In this document: piece by piece, positions 1 to 8,441 of the stretch
Layout of the letters: the number at the start of each line of letters is the position of its first letter
How positions within the stretch are numbered: position 1 is the stretch's first letter
Assembly (NCBI GenBank): GCA_049510055.1
Contig: JBEKZI010000005.1
Location: forward strand, 1 to 52,515
DNA: 52,515 bases
Source: JALHTV01 sp049510055
GTDB lineage: Bacteria; Planctomycetota; Phycisphaerae; SM23-33
Direction: 5' to 3'
Made by a program: the position numbers and the translations under genes
The notes under the pieces: model-generated
Database searches by the model: none
Told to the model about the DNA's origin: nothing
Seen by the model: the letters and a program-made list of their open reading frames with translations, nothing else

Positions 1-1
1 T

Positions 2-67
2 CCCCCACCCATCCAGACCGCGCCGGGCGCCGCGAAAGAAGAGCTGAAGTTCATCCGCCCGCCGTGA
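2..67 (+). CDS. C-terminal end of an unidentified protein (partial)
   Basis: An open frame enters from the left edge and ends at the TGA at 65-67. It encodes 21 residues, proline-rich at the start and ending in KFIRPP. The bases after the stop look non-coding. Nothing in this tail identifies a family. The frame is plausible because it is open to the edge and is followed by an intergenic gap convergent with the minus-strand gene ending at 167, but 21 codons is weak evidence. Confidence 0.35.
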   Translation, partial: PPPIQTAPGAAKEELKFIRPP

Positions 68-166
68 CGGTTGGAGGGGTACGGCGCTATGCCGTAAAGA
101 CACTCAAATCCCCCCAAGGACGCCCATGATGTGATACGTCATCCTGTGCGGGGTCCGCGCGACGTC

Positions 167-550
167 CTATCCGCCCACGGCAGCCCTGGGAACCACAAGG
201 GGAATGGCGCGCTTGAAGTGCAAATGCTTCATCATGAGCGTACGATGGCAGTCACGCTCCCACCGGGCCTGGTCGCAGTCGTACTCCGCGTCTATAAGCT
301 CCCGCAGGGCCGCATCCACCGCCTGGGAAGATACATCCTTGCGGGAACGCAGCCGCGCGACGGCGGCCTGGAAGCGAACGTCCGCCAGCTGAATGCGGGT
401 CTGTCCGCCGGACCGCAGCGAGGCGCGGGCCCGAGCCATCTCGTTCCGCGTGAAGTTCAGCAGGTCCCACTGGACCAAAACTTTCTGATAGGTTTGCTGG
501 GTCTGGACCACCAGGGCATCCACGGACGGGTCGGCCAGTTCATATTTCAT
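167..550 (-). CDS. small helical hypothetical protein
   Basis: This is a 127-residue protein of unknown function. It is rich in Ala, Arg, Gln and Leu and looks almost entirely alpha-helical (residues about 5-110), with no signal peptide, membrane segment or recognisable catalytic motif. The ATG at 550 is preceded by AGGAGT at an 8-base spacing, so the start is well supported. It lies 6 bases downstream of the radical SAM gene on the same strand and is probably co-transcribed with it. A small partner or accessory protein for that enzyme is possible, but only from position. Confidence 0.7.
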   Translation of the reverse strand: MKYELADPSVDALVVQTQQTYQKVLVQWDLLNFTRNEMARARASLRSGGQTRIQLADVRFQAAVARLRSRKDVSSQAVDAALRELIDAEYDCDQARWERDCHRTLMMKHLHFKRAIPLVVPRAAVGG

Positions 551-556
551 CGGTTG

Positions 557-1942
557 TTACTCCTGATAGCGCATGCCCCGAGGGGATAAGACGTCCAGTG
601 CATTGTAGGCCCGGCGCGCCAGCCGAGCGTTGTTCCGGTACGACAGGTTGCCCACCAGCGCCAGGAGCGGACGGCGGCGATGCAGGAGGTTGCCGACCAT
701 CCGCCGGAAGACCCACCACAGCGAGTAGAAGCTGCGGTCGCAGGAATTCATTTCCGCCAATAGGTCGGCCCAGGAAAAGTGCTTGTACTGAGCCGTCGGG
801 AACCCCAGCGTGTAGTACTTCCAGTCGTCGGGGAAACGGTTGGCGGCGATGCGGTTTTCGGACTTCATTTGCTCCCACAGGCGCGTGCCCGGCAGCGGCG
901 TGAGAAACAGCGCGTTCAGGATGTCCACGCCGTAGGCGTGGGCCGCCTCGGCAATCCGCCGGCCGATCCCCTGCTGATCGGCGTCCAGGCCCATGATGAA
1001 CGATCCCACCACCAGCATGTTGTGCCGCTTGATCTTCCGGACCGACTGACGGAGATCCCGCCCTTTGAACAGGTTGAACTTCTTGCCCACTTCCTCCAGG
1101 CCGACGGCCGTGGGGGACTCAAATCCGATGAACACGCCGTGGCATCCCGACCGCTTGGCCAGCGTCAGCAGTTCCTCGTCGTCGGCCATGTTGATCGTGA
1201 CCTGGCCGATCCATCGCTTATCCAGCTTGGCCTGGCTCATCGCGCGGAACAGCTCCTTGGCCCGCGCGATGTGCGAGGCGCTGGTGCCGATGAGGTTGTC
1301 GTCCACGATCAGGACCCACTTCTCCCGGATCGACCGAAACTCCTCGATCACCTGGTCGACGGGCCGGTGGCGATAGCGGTGGCCGTTGAAGGCCGACACG
1401 CTGCAAAAACTGCAATTCAGCGGGCAACCGCGCGTGGTCTGGATGGCGCCGAAGGCATAGCCTTCTTTCAAAAGATCATTCCGGGCTGCCGGAACCTCGG
1501 CCATGTCCATAGGCTGCCCTTCATACATTTCCCGCAGCCGGCCGAGGCGCGCGTCCTCCAGCACGGTCGCCCAAACACTTTCGGCCTCTCCGGTCACGAT
1601 CGAATCCACATGCTGCATCGCCTCCGGGCGGCACATGGTGGCATGGATGCCCCCCATCACTACGCGGACGCCGCGGCTGCGGAACTCCACCGCCACGTCG
1701 TACGCGCGGCTGGCCTGGGACGTGAACGCGGTGATGCCGACCAGGTCCGGCTGAGGCATGGCGGCGTAGTCCGGCACGCCGAGGTTTTCGTCGATGAGGG
1801 TAATCTCCCAGTCCCGCGGCGTCAGGGCCGCCAGGACCAACAGGCCCAGGGGCTTCCAAACGCGATAGCGGTTCCACCGGCTTTCCTTGACGTTGACCAG
1901 GCTCACCAGCGGATTGATCGGGTTGATTAGATAAAGGCGCAT
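557..1942 (-). CDS. B12-binding radical SAM protein
   Basis: 461-residue cytoplasmic enzyme with an N-terminal cobalamin-binding-like Rossmann region (about residues 1-140, with VVMGGIHAT near 94-102) followed by a radical SAM core. The [4Fe-4S] motif CPLNCSFC places the three cluster cysteines at 173, 177 and 180. The frame is open upstream to 2026, but the ATG at 1942 is chosen because it follows GGGAGG closely and the protein begins MRLYLINP, typical of this family. The architecture resembles BchE/HpnJ-type methyltransferases and cyclases that act on lipids or other hydrophobic substrates. The substrate cannot be read from the sequence. Related proteins lie at 3404-5230 and 42346-43827. 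Confidence 0.88.
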   Translation of the reverse strand: MRLYLINPINPLVSLVNVKESRWNRYRVWKPLGLLVLAALTPRDWEITLIDENLGVPDYAAMPQPDLVGITAFTSQASRAYDVAVEFRSRGVRVVMGGIHATMCRPEAMQHVDSIVTGEAESVWATVLEDARLGRLREMYEGQPMDMAEVPAARNDLLKEGYAFGAIQTTRGCPLNCSFCSVSAFNGHRYRHRPVDQVIEEFRSIREKWVLIVDDNLIGTSASHIARAKELFRAMSQAKLDKRWIGQVTINMADDEELLTLAKRSGCHGVFIGFESPTAVGLEEVGKKFNLFKGRDLRQSVRKIKRHNMLVVGSFIMGLDADQQGIGRRIAEAAHAYGVDILNALFLTPLPGTRLWEQMKSENRIAANRFPDDWKYYTLGFPTAQYKHFSWADLLAEMNSCDRSFYSLWWVFRRMVGNLLHRRRPLLALVGNLSYRNNARLARRAYNALDVLSPRGMRYQE

Positions 1943-1979
1943 GAGCCTCCCTGCCGGCCGTCCGACGGCCGCGGAAAAT

Positions 1980-2009
1980 GGAACGCCACCTCTGTCGAGG
2001 TGGCGTTCC
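1980..2009 (-). terminator. intrinsic terminator of the cold-shock gene
   Basis: Perfect 12-bp inverted repeat (1980-1991 with 1998-2009) and a 6-base loop. On the minus strand the stem is followed by an ATTTT tract. It starts about 24 bases after the stop of the cold-shock gene and lies just upstream of the radical SAM start at 1942, so it separates the two transcripts. Confidence 0.8.
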
Positions 2010-2032
2010 TGTGATTCACGTCGCAATCAGGA

Positions 2033-2233
2033 TTAGCCTTTGCGAACATTGATGGCTTTGGGACCCTTGGGACCTTGCGTGAGATCGAACGTCACGCTTT
2101 CACCCTCGGCCAGCGACTTGAAGCCCTCGGCTTGAATGTCGCCATGATGCACGAACGCGTCCGTGCCGTCATCGGCCGTGATGAATCCGAAACCCTTGGA
2201 GTCGTTAAACCACTTCACTTTGCCAGTTGCCAT
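2033..2233 (-). CDS. cold-shock domain protein (CspA family)
   Basis: 66-residue single-domain RNA/ssDNA-binding protein, the usual length for bacterial Csp. RNP1 is visible as KGFGFI (residues 13-18) and RNP2 as DAFVHH (25-30). The upstream open frame is leader; the true start MATGKVKWFN is the ATG at 2233, preceded by AAGGAG at 8 bases. The gene has its own promoter (2428-2457), a leader of roughly 190 bases and a strong terminator. A long leader is typical of cold-regulated csp mRNAs, where it controls stability and translation. The protein probably acts as an RNA chaperone in the cytoplasm. Confidence 0.97.
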   Translation of the reverse strand: MATGKVKWFNDSKGFGFITADDGTDAFVHHGDIQAEGFKSLAEGESVTFDLTQGPKGPKAINVRKG

Positions 2234-2591
2234 TACTATGGCTCCTTCTGAAATCAGCAGATTGGATTCGCGAGCATAGACCCAAGAAAAGTCATCCGCT
2301 GCGTGAAGGAGGTAAGCATTCACAGGTGCGGGAACTTGGTGCAAGCTGCAAAAGAATGCGGGTGCCAGACCGAATTCACCAGCGGTGCGGGGAACCTTTC
2401 CCCTCAACCGCTGATCCTGAAGTACCCATTATCCCAGTTCGCAGCACGTAAAGTCAAAAGAATAATCCGATGGATATTAGCTCCCAAGGCGCCCCCCAGC
2501 GCGCGGAAGGACAGGGGCAGGCGTGGCGTATCGCTACTGGGTGCGCAAGAAGCTAGAATGCACGAACACCGAACCCTTAGAGGACACCACG
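2234..2591. other. divergent intergenic region, csp leader and promoter
   Basis: This 358-base gap between the minus-strand csp gene and the plus-strand hydrolase contains no convincing gene. The left part (2234 to about 2421) is the long 5' leader of csp and 2428-2457 is its promoter. A TAGAAT hexamer at 2554-2559 could be a -10 element for the plus-strand hydrolase gene, but no matching -35 is evident. Confidence 0.6.
2428..2457 (-). promoter_or_regulatory. sigma70-type promoter of csp
   Basis: On the minus strand TTGACT (2452-2457) is followed after 18 bases by GATAAT (2428-2433). Both hexamers match the housekeeping consensus at 5 of 6 positions. It would start transcription near 2421, giving the csp mRNA a leader of about 190 bases. 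Confidence 0.7.
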
Positions 2592-3374
2592 ATGAAACGA
2601 CATATGGCTTGTGCGGCGTTGGTGGCAATACCCCTGGCCCTGGCGAGCGGATGCGCGGACGCCCTCAACGGCCGCGACACCACGGCCGCCATGATGGACC
2701 GGGGCATCATTTACATCCTGCCGGGCATTCAGGGCGTGGACTACCACTACAAGAACATTCGCCGGGGCTTGCGAGGTTCCGGCATCCAGTGCGCCATCAA
2801 GATCCATCCCTGGGGCTGCCAGATTCCCGGCATCAAGCTGGCCATCAATGAGACCGACGTCCGCGACGACCATGCGTGGGGAAAGAAAATCGCCCAGGAG
2901 ATTCAGGACTATCAACGGCAGTATCCGGGGCGGCCCGTTTACATGATCGGCCAGAGTGGCGGCTGCGCGATCTGCGTGTTTGCGGCGGAGTCGCTGGCCA
3001 GCGCCGCCGCGCCTCCTCTGGAAGGCCTGGTCCTGCTGGACGCGAGCCTGTCGGCGGACTACGACCTGCAACCGGCCCTGAATCACTGCCGCAAAGGAAT
3101 CGTCAATTTCTACAACCTCCGCGACGTCGCCCTGCTGGAAGTGGGCACGGAGATCTTCGGCAACCTGGACGGCAGCCACGGCGATTCGGCGGGACGGACG
3201 GGTTTCGAGAACGCCTACGCCAAGCTCTATCAGGTCCAGACCACCAAGGAGATGGTCAGCCCCTTTGCCGGCCCTCATTTTGCCGATACCAGCGCGGCCT
3301 TTACCGCCCGGTACATCGCCCCTTGGATTATCGACCAGACCTGGCCTGCGCAAACGATAGGAGGGCGGCGCTAG
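2592..3374 (+). CDS. exported alpha/beta-hydrolase, probable lipoprotein
   Basis: 260-residue protein starting MKRHMACAAL, with a hydrophobic N-terminal segment ending in LASGC (a lipobox-like site, Cys at about residue 21). Export and lipid anchoring are therefore likely. The core has an alpha/beta-hydrolase nucleophile elbow GQSGG around residue 121, preceded by hydrophobic VYMI, and a PHFAD segment near the C-terminus could carry the catalytic His. The ATG at 2592 follows GAGGA. The substrate is unknown; esterase, lipase or thioesterase activity are all possible. It is divergent from csp and convergent with the radical SAM gene ending at 3404. Confidence 0.8.
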   Translation: MKRHMACAALVAIPLALASGCADALNGRDTTAAMMDRGIIYILPGIQGVDYHYKNIRRGLRGSGIQCAIKIHPWGCQIPGIKLAINETDVRDDHAWGKKIAQEIQDYQRQYPGRPVYMIGQSGGCAICVFAAESLASAAAPPLEGLVLLDASLSADYDLQPALNHCRKGIVNFYNLRDVALLEVGTEIFGNLDGSHGDSAGRTGFENAYAKLYQVQTTKEMVSPFAGPHFADTSAAFTARYIAPWIIDQTWPAQTIGGRR

Positions 3375-3403
3375 GGCCGTCGGCGGGCGGGGCTAAGAGG
3401 CCG

Positions 3404-5230
3404 TCAACGGGGTGACCCCGCGGCCGCGGGAACTTTTTTGGGGGTCCTGCTATTTCCGTGGCTGGCGGGAAGGCGGCCGACGCCGACCAACCGCGGGTGG
3501 TTGTCCGGCAGTTGCGAACACCACTTGATCTTGCCCGTCATCAATCGCAGCGTCCAGCCGAAGATGCGCGGCAGCGTGCAGAGTAGGCCCCAGCAACCGA
3601 GAAATTGAAAACTGACGTCGATCCAGTACCAACCGCTCCTGGGCCAGATCAACGCTCCCAACAGCCGGAAGGGATTGTAGAAATACGCCAGCGCCGCCGT
3701 GATGCGCAGCTGCATCCGCCAGGGCTTGGCCTCGGCCGTGGCGACCACGTAGTTGCCGTCCAGCATGTACGGCTCGACGGGCTTGCCCGCGGCGCTTTGC
3801 ATCATCCGCCCGCTGCGGAAGATTTCCTCGTAGTCCCGGGCGCCGACCGCCGGCGTCACCACCAGCACTTGCATGCTGATGGCCCCGGCCTGCCGCAGCA
3901 ACCGGACCTGGTTAATCAGCCCGTAGGAAGAATTCCGCGTGATCAGCGGCTGGCCGTCGTGATGCATCAGCATCGGCACCGGCATGATGCCGTGCCGGCG
4001 AAGCAGCCGGAACGCCTCGAGGGTCTTGTCGACGCTCTGGCCTTTCTTGACGAACGTGGCGGTGAGGTCCTCCACGCCCAGCCACAGGGCCCTGGCGCCG
4101 GCTTTTCGTATCGTCTCCAGGTGGTCCTTCATGGCCAGCGTGTCATGCACGGTGACTTCCGTGCCCCAGCGGATCAGATGGCGCAGCGGCTGGCCGCCGA
4201 TCTCCATGCGAGAGAGGGTCTGGACGACGGAAAGCGTTCTGGCCGGGTCATTGAAAAAATTGTCGTCGGTCCCGAAGAAGTAGCGGATGCCGAAGCGTTC
4301 GTAGATCTGCGTCATTTCTTCGGCGATGCGTTCAGTGCTCTTCGTGCGGTATTGGTGCTGGTTGTAGGCAGGAATCGGGCAATAAGGGCATGAGAACTTG
4401 CACCCCAGCGTGAACACCATCGCCCCGACGGGATTGAGCCAATGGAGCCGCCGAGGCTCTATCGGCCGGGCGGCCAGCGTCGTGCGATGCGAAGGCGGCT
4501 CTAGCAGCGGATAGCCCAGCACCGGCGACGGCAATTCATCCAGGTCGTCCACCAGGCGCTGGATCCCAGTGTCCACGAGCTCTTCGCCGGCCCCGCCGCC
4601 GCGCGCGTACACCAGGCCCGGCACTTGCTCCAGGCTGCCCCGGTCCCGGGCGCGGACGAAGGCCGCCCGCAGCGGCTCGTCGCCGGCCCGTTCGGTCAGC
4701 AGCACCTCCAGCAGGTTCAGCAGAACGTATTCCTCGCCGGTGACGGCTACGTCGGCTGCCCAGGGATCAGCCGAATCGGCGCTAAAGACGCTCCAGGGCT
4801 CGTAGATGACCAGCGGGCCGCCGGCGATGATCAGCGGGCGCGACTCGGGAGGCAGGCGGCAGGCGTCGCGGATGAGCGCGTGGCAAGCGGCGGCGTGGAT
4901 CTGCATGCTGGAGACCAGCAGCAGGTCGGGCACGCGCCCGTCCAGCGCCATCCGGCTAGGCCGGACGCGCGGGCTCCACTGCTGGAGCACGATGCGCACC
5001 CTGTTGATGCCGCTGTCCACCAGGGCGGACCCGATGGCCCGCACGCCCGCCGGGGCCATGTGCGTGCTGGAAAAGTGAAACGGCAGCATCCGCGTCCGCC
5101 AGTCAAACGCGCAGACCGCCACGGCCGTCAGATCATGCCGGGACGTCAGCCGCCGCAGGCGACGACGAATGTCCAGGCACTCGCCCGGCTTGAGCAGCTT
5201 GTCTCCGTCGTTTCGAGAAGGCAGTTCCAC
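3404..5230 (-). CDS. radical SAM protein with N-terminal B12-binding-like region
   Basis: 608-residue protein. Residues about 60-220 form a Rossmann-like region resembling a cobalamin-binding domain (LIIAGGPLVIYEPW near 133). The radical SAM core follows, with CKFSCPYC giving cluster cysteines 277, 281 and 284. The C-terminal part (about 490-560) is rich in aromatic and hydrophobic residues (WYWIDVSFQFLGCWGLL) and may contact membranes or lipids. The GTG start at 5230 follows AGGA at 7 bases. It is longer than the related proteins at 557-1942 and 42346-43827. Reaction and substrate are unknown. Confidence 0.83.
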   Translation of the reverse strand: MELPSRNDGDKLLKPGECLDIRRRLRRLTSRHDLTAVAVCAFDWRTRMLPFHFSSTHMAPAGVRAIGSALVDSGINRVRIVLQQWSPRVRPSRMALDGRVPDLLLVSSMQIHAAACHALIRDACRLPPESRPLIIAGGPLVIYEPWSVFSADSADPWAADVAVTGEEYVLLNLLEVLLTERAGDEPLRAAFVRARDRGSLEQVPGLVYARGGGAGEELVDTGIQRLVDDLDELPSPVLGYPLLEPPSHRTTLAARPIEPRRLHWLNPVGAMVFTLGCKFSCPYCPIPAYNQHQYRTKSTERIAEEMTQIYERFGIRYFFGTDDNFFNDPARTLSVVQTLSRMEIGGQPLRHLIRWGTEVTVHDTLAMKDHLETIRKAGARALWLGVEDLTATFVKKGQSVDKTLEAFRLLRRHGIMPVPMLMHHDGQPLITRNSSYGLINQVRLLRQAGAISMQVLVVTPAVGARDYEEIFRSGRMMQSAAGKPVEPYMLDGNYVVATAEAKPWRMQLRITAALAYFYNPFRLLGALIWPRSGWYWIDVSFQFLGCWGLLCTLPRIFGWTLRLMTGKIKWCSQLPDNHPRLVGVGRLPASHGNSRTPKKVPAAAGSPR

Positions 5231-5296
5231 AGCGGAATCCTATTCCGGCCATCGTCCCTTTTTCGAGGGGGGCATTCAATAGTATTTCCGCCCCAC

Positions 5297-5324
5297 AAAA
5301 AACGGAGGTCCCGCCGGGCCCCTC
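5297..5324 (-). terminator. probable terminator of the pst-phoU operon
   Basis: Immediately at the phoU stop the minus strand reads an interrupted GC-rich hairpin (GAGG...CCTC with an inner CCC/GGG) followed by CGTTTTTT. The stem is imperfect, but the six-U tract directly after it supports intrinsic termination. Confidence 0.5.
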
Positions 5325-6009
5325 AGCCGCCTTCGCCGTCGCGCCGCGTGAGGGGATGGCGGACGTCGCGGCCCTGGACGACGTAGATGACGTCCTGGGC
5401 GATGTTGGTGGCGTGGTCGGCGATGCGCTCCAGGTGCCGGGAGATCAGAATCAGCGCCAGCGCCCGTTCGATCGTCCCCGGATCGGTCCGCATGTACGTC
5501 ATCAGTTCGCGGATGACCTGGTCCTTCAGCGCGTCCACCTGATCGTCGGTGGCGATGACCGTCTGGGCCATCAGCGCGTCGCTTTTGACGAAGGCGTGCA
5601 GGCTCTCGCGGACCATCCGGCGGGCCAGCTCCGCCATCTGGGGAATGTCGATGAGGGGCTTGATCTCCGGCTGGCGGATGAGGACCTCCGCGGCCTCGGT
5701 GATGTTGATGACCAGGTCCCCGATGCGCTCCAGCTCGCTGTTGATCCGCGTCGCCGCCAGCAGGAACCGCAAATCCACAGCCACCGGCTGATGCGTGGCG
5801 ATGAGCGTCTGGACCATCTCGTCGATCTCGATCTGGAGGCGGTTCAGCTCGTCCTCGTGCTGGGGGATGCTCCCGGCCATCGTCTCGTCGCGCACGGTGA
5901 GCTCGCGAATGGCCCGATCGATCATGGCCTCGGCGACGGCGGCCATGTGAATGAGCCTCTTCTTCAGCTCGCCTAGGTCTCTGTCGAAGTACCGTTCATG
6001 CGTGTCCAT
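5323..6009 (-). CDS. phoU: phosphate uptake regulator PhoU
   Basis: 228-residue cytoplasmic protein of two three-helix PhoU repeats. Metal-binding-type E/D clusters are visible (NSELERIGDLVINI in the first repeat and SRHLERIADHATNI in the second, the conserved ERxxDxxxN signatures). PhoU links Pst transporter activity to phosphate signalling and limits uptake. ATG 6009 follows AGGAG. It is the last gene of the pst operon, 9 bases after the second pstB. No PhoR/PhoB pair is present in the window, so the signalling partner must be elsewhere. Confidence 0.95.
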   Translation of the reverse strand: MDTHERYFDRDLGELKKRLIHMAAVAEAMIDRAIRELTVRDETMAGSIPQHEDELNRLQIEIDEMVQTLIATHQPVAVDLRFLLAATRINSELERIGDLVINITEAAEVLIRQPEIKPLIDIPQMAELARRMVRESLHAFVKSDALMAQTVIATDDQVDALKDQVIRELMTYMRTDPGTIERALALILISRHLERIADHATNIAQDVIYVVQGRDVRHPLTRRDGEGG

Positions 6010-6018
6010 GGTTCACTC

Positions 6019-6774
6019 CTAGCCGTATCGGCCGGTGACATAATCTTCGGTCCGCTTGTCGGAGGGGGTTGAGAAGACCTTGGCCGTGGGACCGGTCTCG
6101 ATGAGGTCGCCCAGCAGCATGAAGGCCGTCTCGTGCGACACCCGCGCCGCCTGCTGCATGTTGTGCGTCACGATCACGATGGTGTAGCGCGAGGCCAGCT
6201 CGCGCATGAGGTCCTCGATGTGCCCGGTGGCGATGGGGTCCAGCGCCGAGCAGGGCTCGTCCATCAGCAGCACATCGGGCTCCACCGCCAGCAGCCGCGA
6301 GATGCACAGCCGCTGCTGCTGCTCGGCGGAAAGTTCCAAGGCCGGGGAGTCCAGCTTGGCCCGCAGCGCCTCCCACAGCATCGTTGCGCGGAGGCTCTGC
6401 TCCACGAGCCGGTCCAGCTCCTCGCGGTCGAGCGTCCCGTGCACCCGCGGGCCGAAGGCCACGTTGTCGTACACGGTCAGCGGGAAGGGGTTGGGCCTCT
6501 GGAACACCATGCCCACACGGCGGCGGAGTTGCGTCAGGTCCACGCCGCCGTCGTAGAGGTCTGTCCCGTCCAGGCGCACGCGGCCGGTCGTCCGCACGCC
6601 GGGAATCAGGTCGTTCATGCGGTTGAAGCACCGCAGCAGCGTGCTCTTGCCGCAGCCCGAAGGGCCGATGATCGCCGTGATCGCCCGCGGCCGGACCGCC
6701 AAGGTCACGTCCTGGAGGGCCTGGAAGTCCCCGTACCAGAGGTTCAAGGATTCGGTTTGTAGCTTAATATCCAT
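6019..6774 (-). CDS. pstB: phosphate ABC transporter ATPase PstB with degenerate signature motif
   Basis: 251-residue ABC ATPase of the phosphate importer. Walker A GPSGCGKST (37-45), Q-loop Gln92 in MVFQRPNPFP, Walker B LLMDEP with D172/E173, and switch His204 in VTHN are all intact. The ABC signature, however, reads LSAEQ (148-152) where PstB normally has LSGGQ. I confirmed this by reading the codons on the reverse strand (6312-6340). It follows the other pstB by 9 bases and precedes phoU. Its defects are complementary to those of the upstream paralogue, which suggests that the two form a heterodimer with one normal ATP site. Confidence 0.95.
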   Translation of the reverse strand: MDIKLQTESLNLWYGDFQALQDVTLAVRPRAITAIIGPSGCGKSTLLRCFNRMNDLIPGVRTTGRVRLDGTDLYDGGVDLTQLRRRVGMVFQRPNPFPLTVYDNVAFGPRVHGTLDREELDRLVEQSLRATMLWEALRAKLDSPALELSAEQQQRLCISRLLAVEPDVLLMDEPCSALDPIATGHIEDLMRELASRYTIVIVTHNMQQAARVSHETAFMLLGDLIETGPTAKVFSTPSDKRTEDYVTGRYG

Positions 6775-6783
6775 GCGCTGCGC

Positions 6784-7596
6784 TTATCCGAAATTGCCCG
6801 TGATGTAGTCGTTCGTTCGGCCGTGAACGGGATTCGTGAAGACCTGGCGGGTCGGGCCGATCTCGATCAGTTCGCCCATGAGGAAAAAGGCCGTCCGGTC
6901 GCTGGCGCGGGCCGCCTGCTTGGTGTTGTTGGTCACCAGCACGATGGAATAGCGGGCCTTCAGCTCCGCCATCGCGTCCTCGATTTTGGCCGTCGAGATG
7001 GGGTCCAGGCCCGAGCAGGGTTCGTCCAGCAGCAGCAGTTCCGGCTCCAGCGCCAGCACCCTCGCCAGGCACAGCCGCTGCTGCTGGCCGCCGGAAAGGT
7101 CGGTGGCGCTCATCTTCAGCCGGTCCTTGACCTCCTCCCACAGGAACGCCCCGCGGAGCGCCCGCTCCACGATGTCCTCCAGCCGGCGGCGGCCGGTCAC
7201 GCCGGCCGTGCGAGGCCCGAAGACGATGTTCTCGTAGATCGACCACGGCAGCGGCGTGGGCGTGGCGTACACCATGCCCAGCCGCCGGCGCAGCGCGGGG
7301 GTGTCCGCGTCGCGGTCGTAGATGTCCGTCCCGTCCAGCAGGATCCGGCCGGTATGCCGGAAGGCCGGCTCCAGGTCGTTGAGGCGGTTGAGGCTCCGCA
7401 GGAACGTCGTCTTGCCGCTGGAGGCCGGGCCGATGATCGCCAGCCGCTCGCACGGATGGACGGTCAACGTGATGTTCCGCAGGCTGGCCACCGGGCCGAA
7501 CGAGGCGGAAAAATTCTCCACGACCACCTTGGCCTCCGCCGCATGCGGGGAGGCGTGCGGCCCGGGATTGGCGCCGAGGATGTTTTGTGCGTCCAT
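6784..7596 (-). CDS. pstB: second phosphate ABC transporter ATPase PstB, degenerate Q-loop and H-switch
   Basis: 270-residue PstB paralogue (ATG 7596; a GTG at 7605, overlapping the pstA stop as GTGA, is the alternative start and lies closer to GAAGG). Walker A is GPASSGKTT (56-64), the signature LSGGQ (167-171) and Walker B D191/E192 are canonical. The Q-loop Gln is Ala111 (MVYATPTPLP instead of MVFQ-PNPFP), and the switch His is Asn223 (VTNN instead of VTHN). An extra N-terminal stretch of about 22 residues precedes the ABC core. It is unlikely to work as a standard homodimer; pairing with the PstB at 6019-6774 would restore one complete site. Confidence 0.95.
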   Translation of the reverse strand: MDAQNILGANPGPHASPHAAEAKVVVENFSASFGPVASLRNITLTVHPCERLAIIGPASSGKTTFLRSLNRLNDLEPAFRHTGRILLDGTDIYDRDADTPALRRRLGMVYATPTPLPWSIYENIVFGPRTAGVTGRRRLEDIVERALRGAFLWEEVKDRLKMSATDLSGGQQQRLCLARVLALEPELLLLDEPCSGLDPISTAKIEDAMAELKARYSIVLVTNNTKQAARASDRTAFFLMGELIEIGPTRQVFTNPVHGRTNDYITGNFG

Positions 7597-7601
7597 GCCG
7601 T

Positions 7602-8441
7602 TCACCGGACCTTCGCCACGAACCGCTGCATGACCCAATAGGCAAACAGGTTGATCGCCAGAATCGCCACGATGAGCACCGAGGCCGTCGCGTAGGCCTT
7701 GGACATCGAGATGCCTTCGCGCGCCAGGATGTAGAAGTGCAGCGCCAGCGTCCGCGTGGAGTCGAAGGCCGACGTCGGCAGCCGCAGCGCCGACCCGGCC
7801 GTCAGCATCACCGCCGCCGTCTCGCTGATGCTGCGCCCGATCGACAGGACGACGCCCGTGCCGATGCCCGGCAGGGCCGACCGCAGGACCACCTTCGTGA
7901 CCACGCCCCAGCGGGTGGCGCCCAGGCCGTAGCCGGCCTCGCGATAGGCCCGCGGCACGGCGCGGATGGCCTCCTCGCTGGTGCGGATGATCGTCGGCAG
8001 GACCATGATCGCCAGCGTCAGCGCGCCGCTGAGCACCGACAGGCCCATGCCCAGCGTGATCGCGAAGAACACGAAGCCGAACAGGCCGAAGATGATCGAC
8101 GGGATGCCCGCCAGGCAGTCGGCGCCAAAGCGGATGACGGCCGTCAGCTTGCCCTCCAGGGTGTACTCGGTGAGGTAGATGGCCGTGATGACGCCCACCG
8201 GAGCGGCGATCATCACCGCCAGCCCCGCCACCCACAACGTGCCGACGATCATGGGAAACACGCCGCCCTCGCGGCCCATCAGGCGCGGGCCCTGCGAGAG
8301 GAACTCCCACGTCACGTGCGGCAGGCCCAGCGTCAGGATGTAGGCCACGATGAACAGCAGCACGCCGACGGTGAGGATCGTGCCCAGCCACATGAAGGAC
8401 ACGGCCAGGCGCTGCATGGCGGCGGGCGAGGGGCGTTTCAT
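7602..8441 (-). CDS. pstA: phosphate ABC transporter permease PstA
   Basis: 279-residue inner-membrane permease with about six transmembrane helices. The binding-protein-dependent transport (EAA-like) loop is visible around YREAGYGLGATRWGVVTKVVL (about 165-187), and GREGGVFPMIVGTLWV is typical of the PstA N-terminal half. It forms a channel with PstC. The start overlaps the pstC stop by 4 bases, and its own end abuts the next pstB, so translation is probably coupled along the operon. Confidence 0.96.
   Translation of the reverse strand: MKRPSPAAMQRLAVSFMWLGTILTVGVLLFIVAYILTLGLPHVTWEFLSQGPRLMGREGGVFPMIVGTLWVAGLAVMIAAPVGVITAIYLTEYTLEGKLTAVIRFGADCLAGIPSIIFGLFGFVFFAITLGMGLSVLSGALTLAIMVLPTIIRTSEEAIRAVPRAYREAGYGLGATRWGVVTKVVLRSALPGIGTGVVLSIGRSISETAAVMLTAGSALRLPTSAFDSTRTLALHFYILAREGISMSKAYATASVLIVAILAINLFAYWVMQRFVAKVR

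Noticed and set aside
6784..8391. A 535-residue frame that could be taken as a permease-PstB fusion
   Set aside because: Its first half is the out-of-frame shadow of pstA (7602-8441); the PstB part begins at 7596 or 7605.
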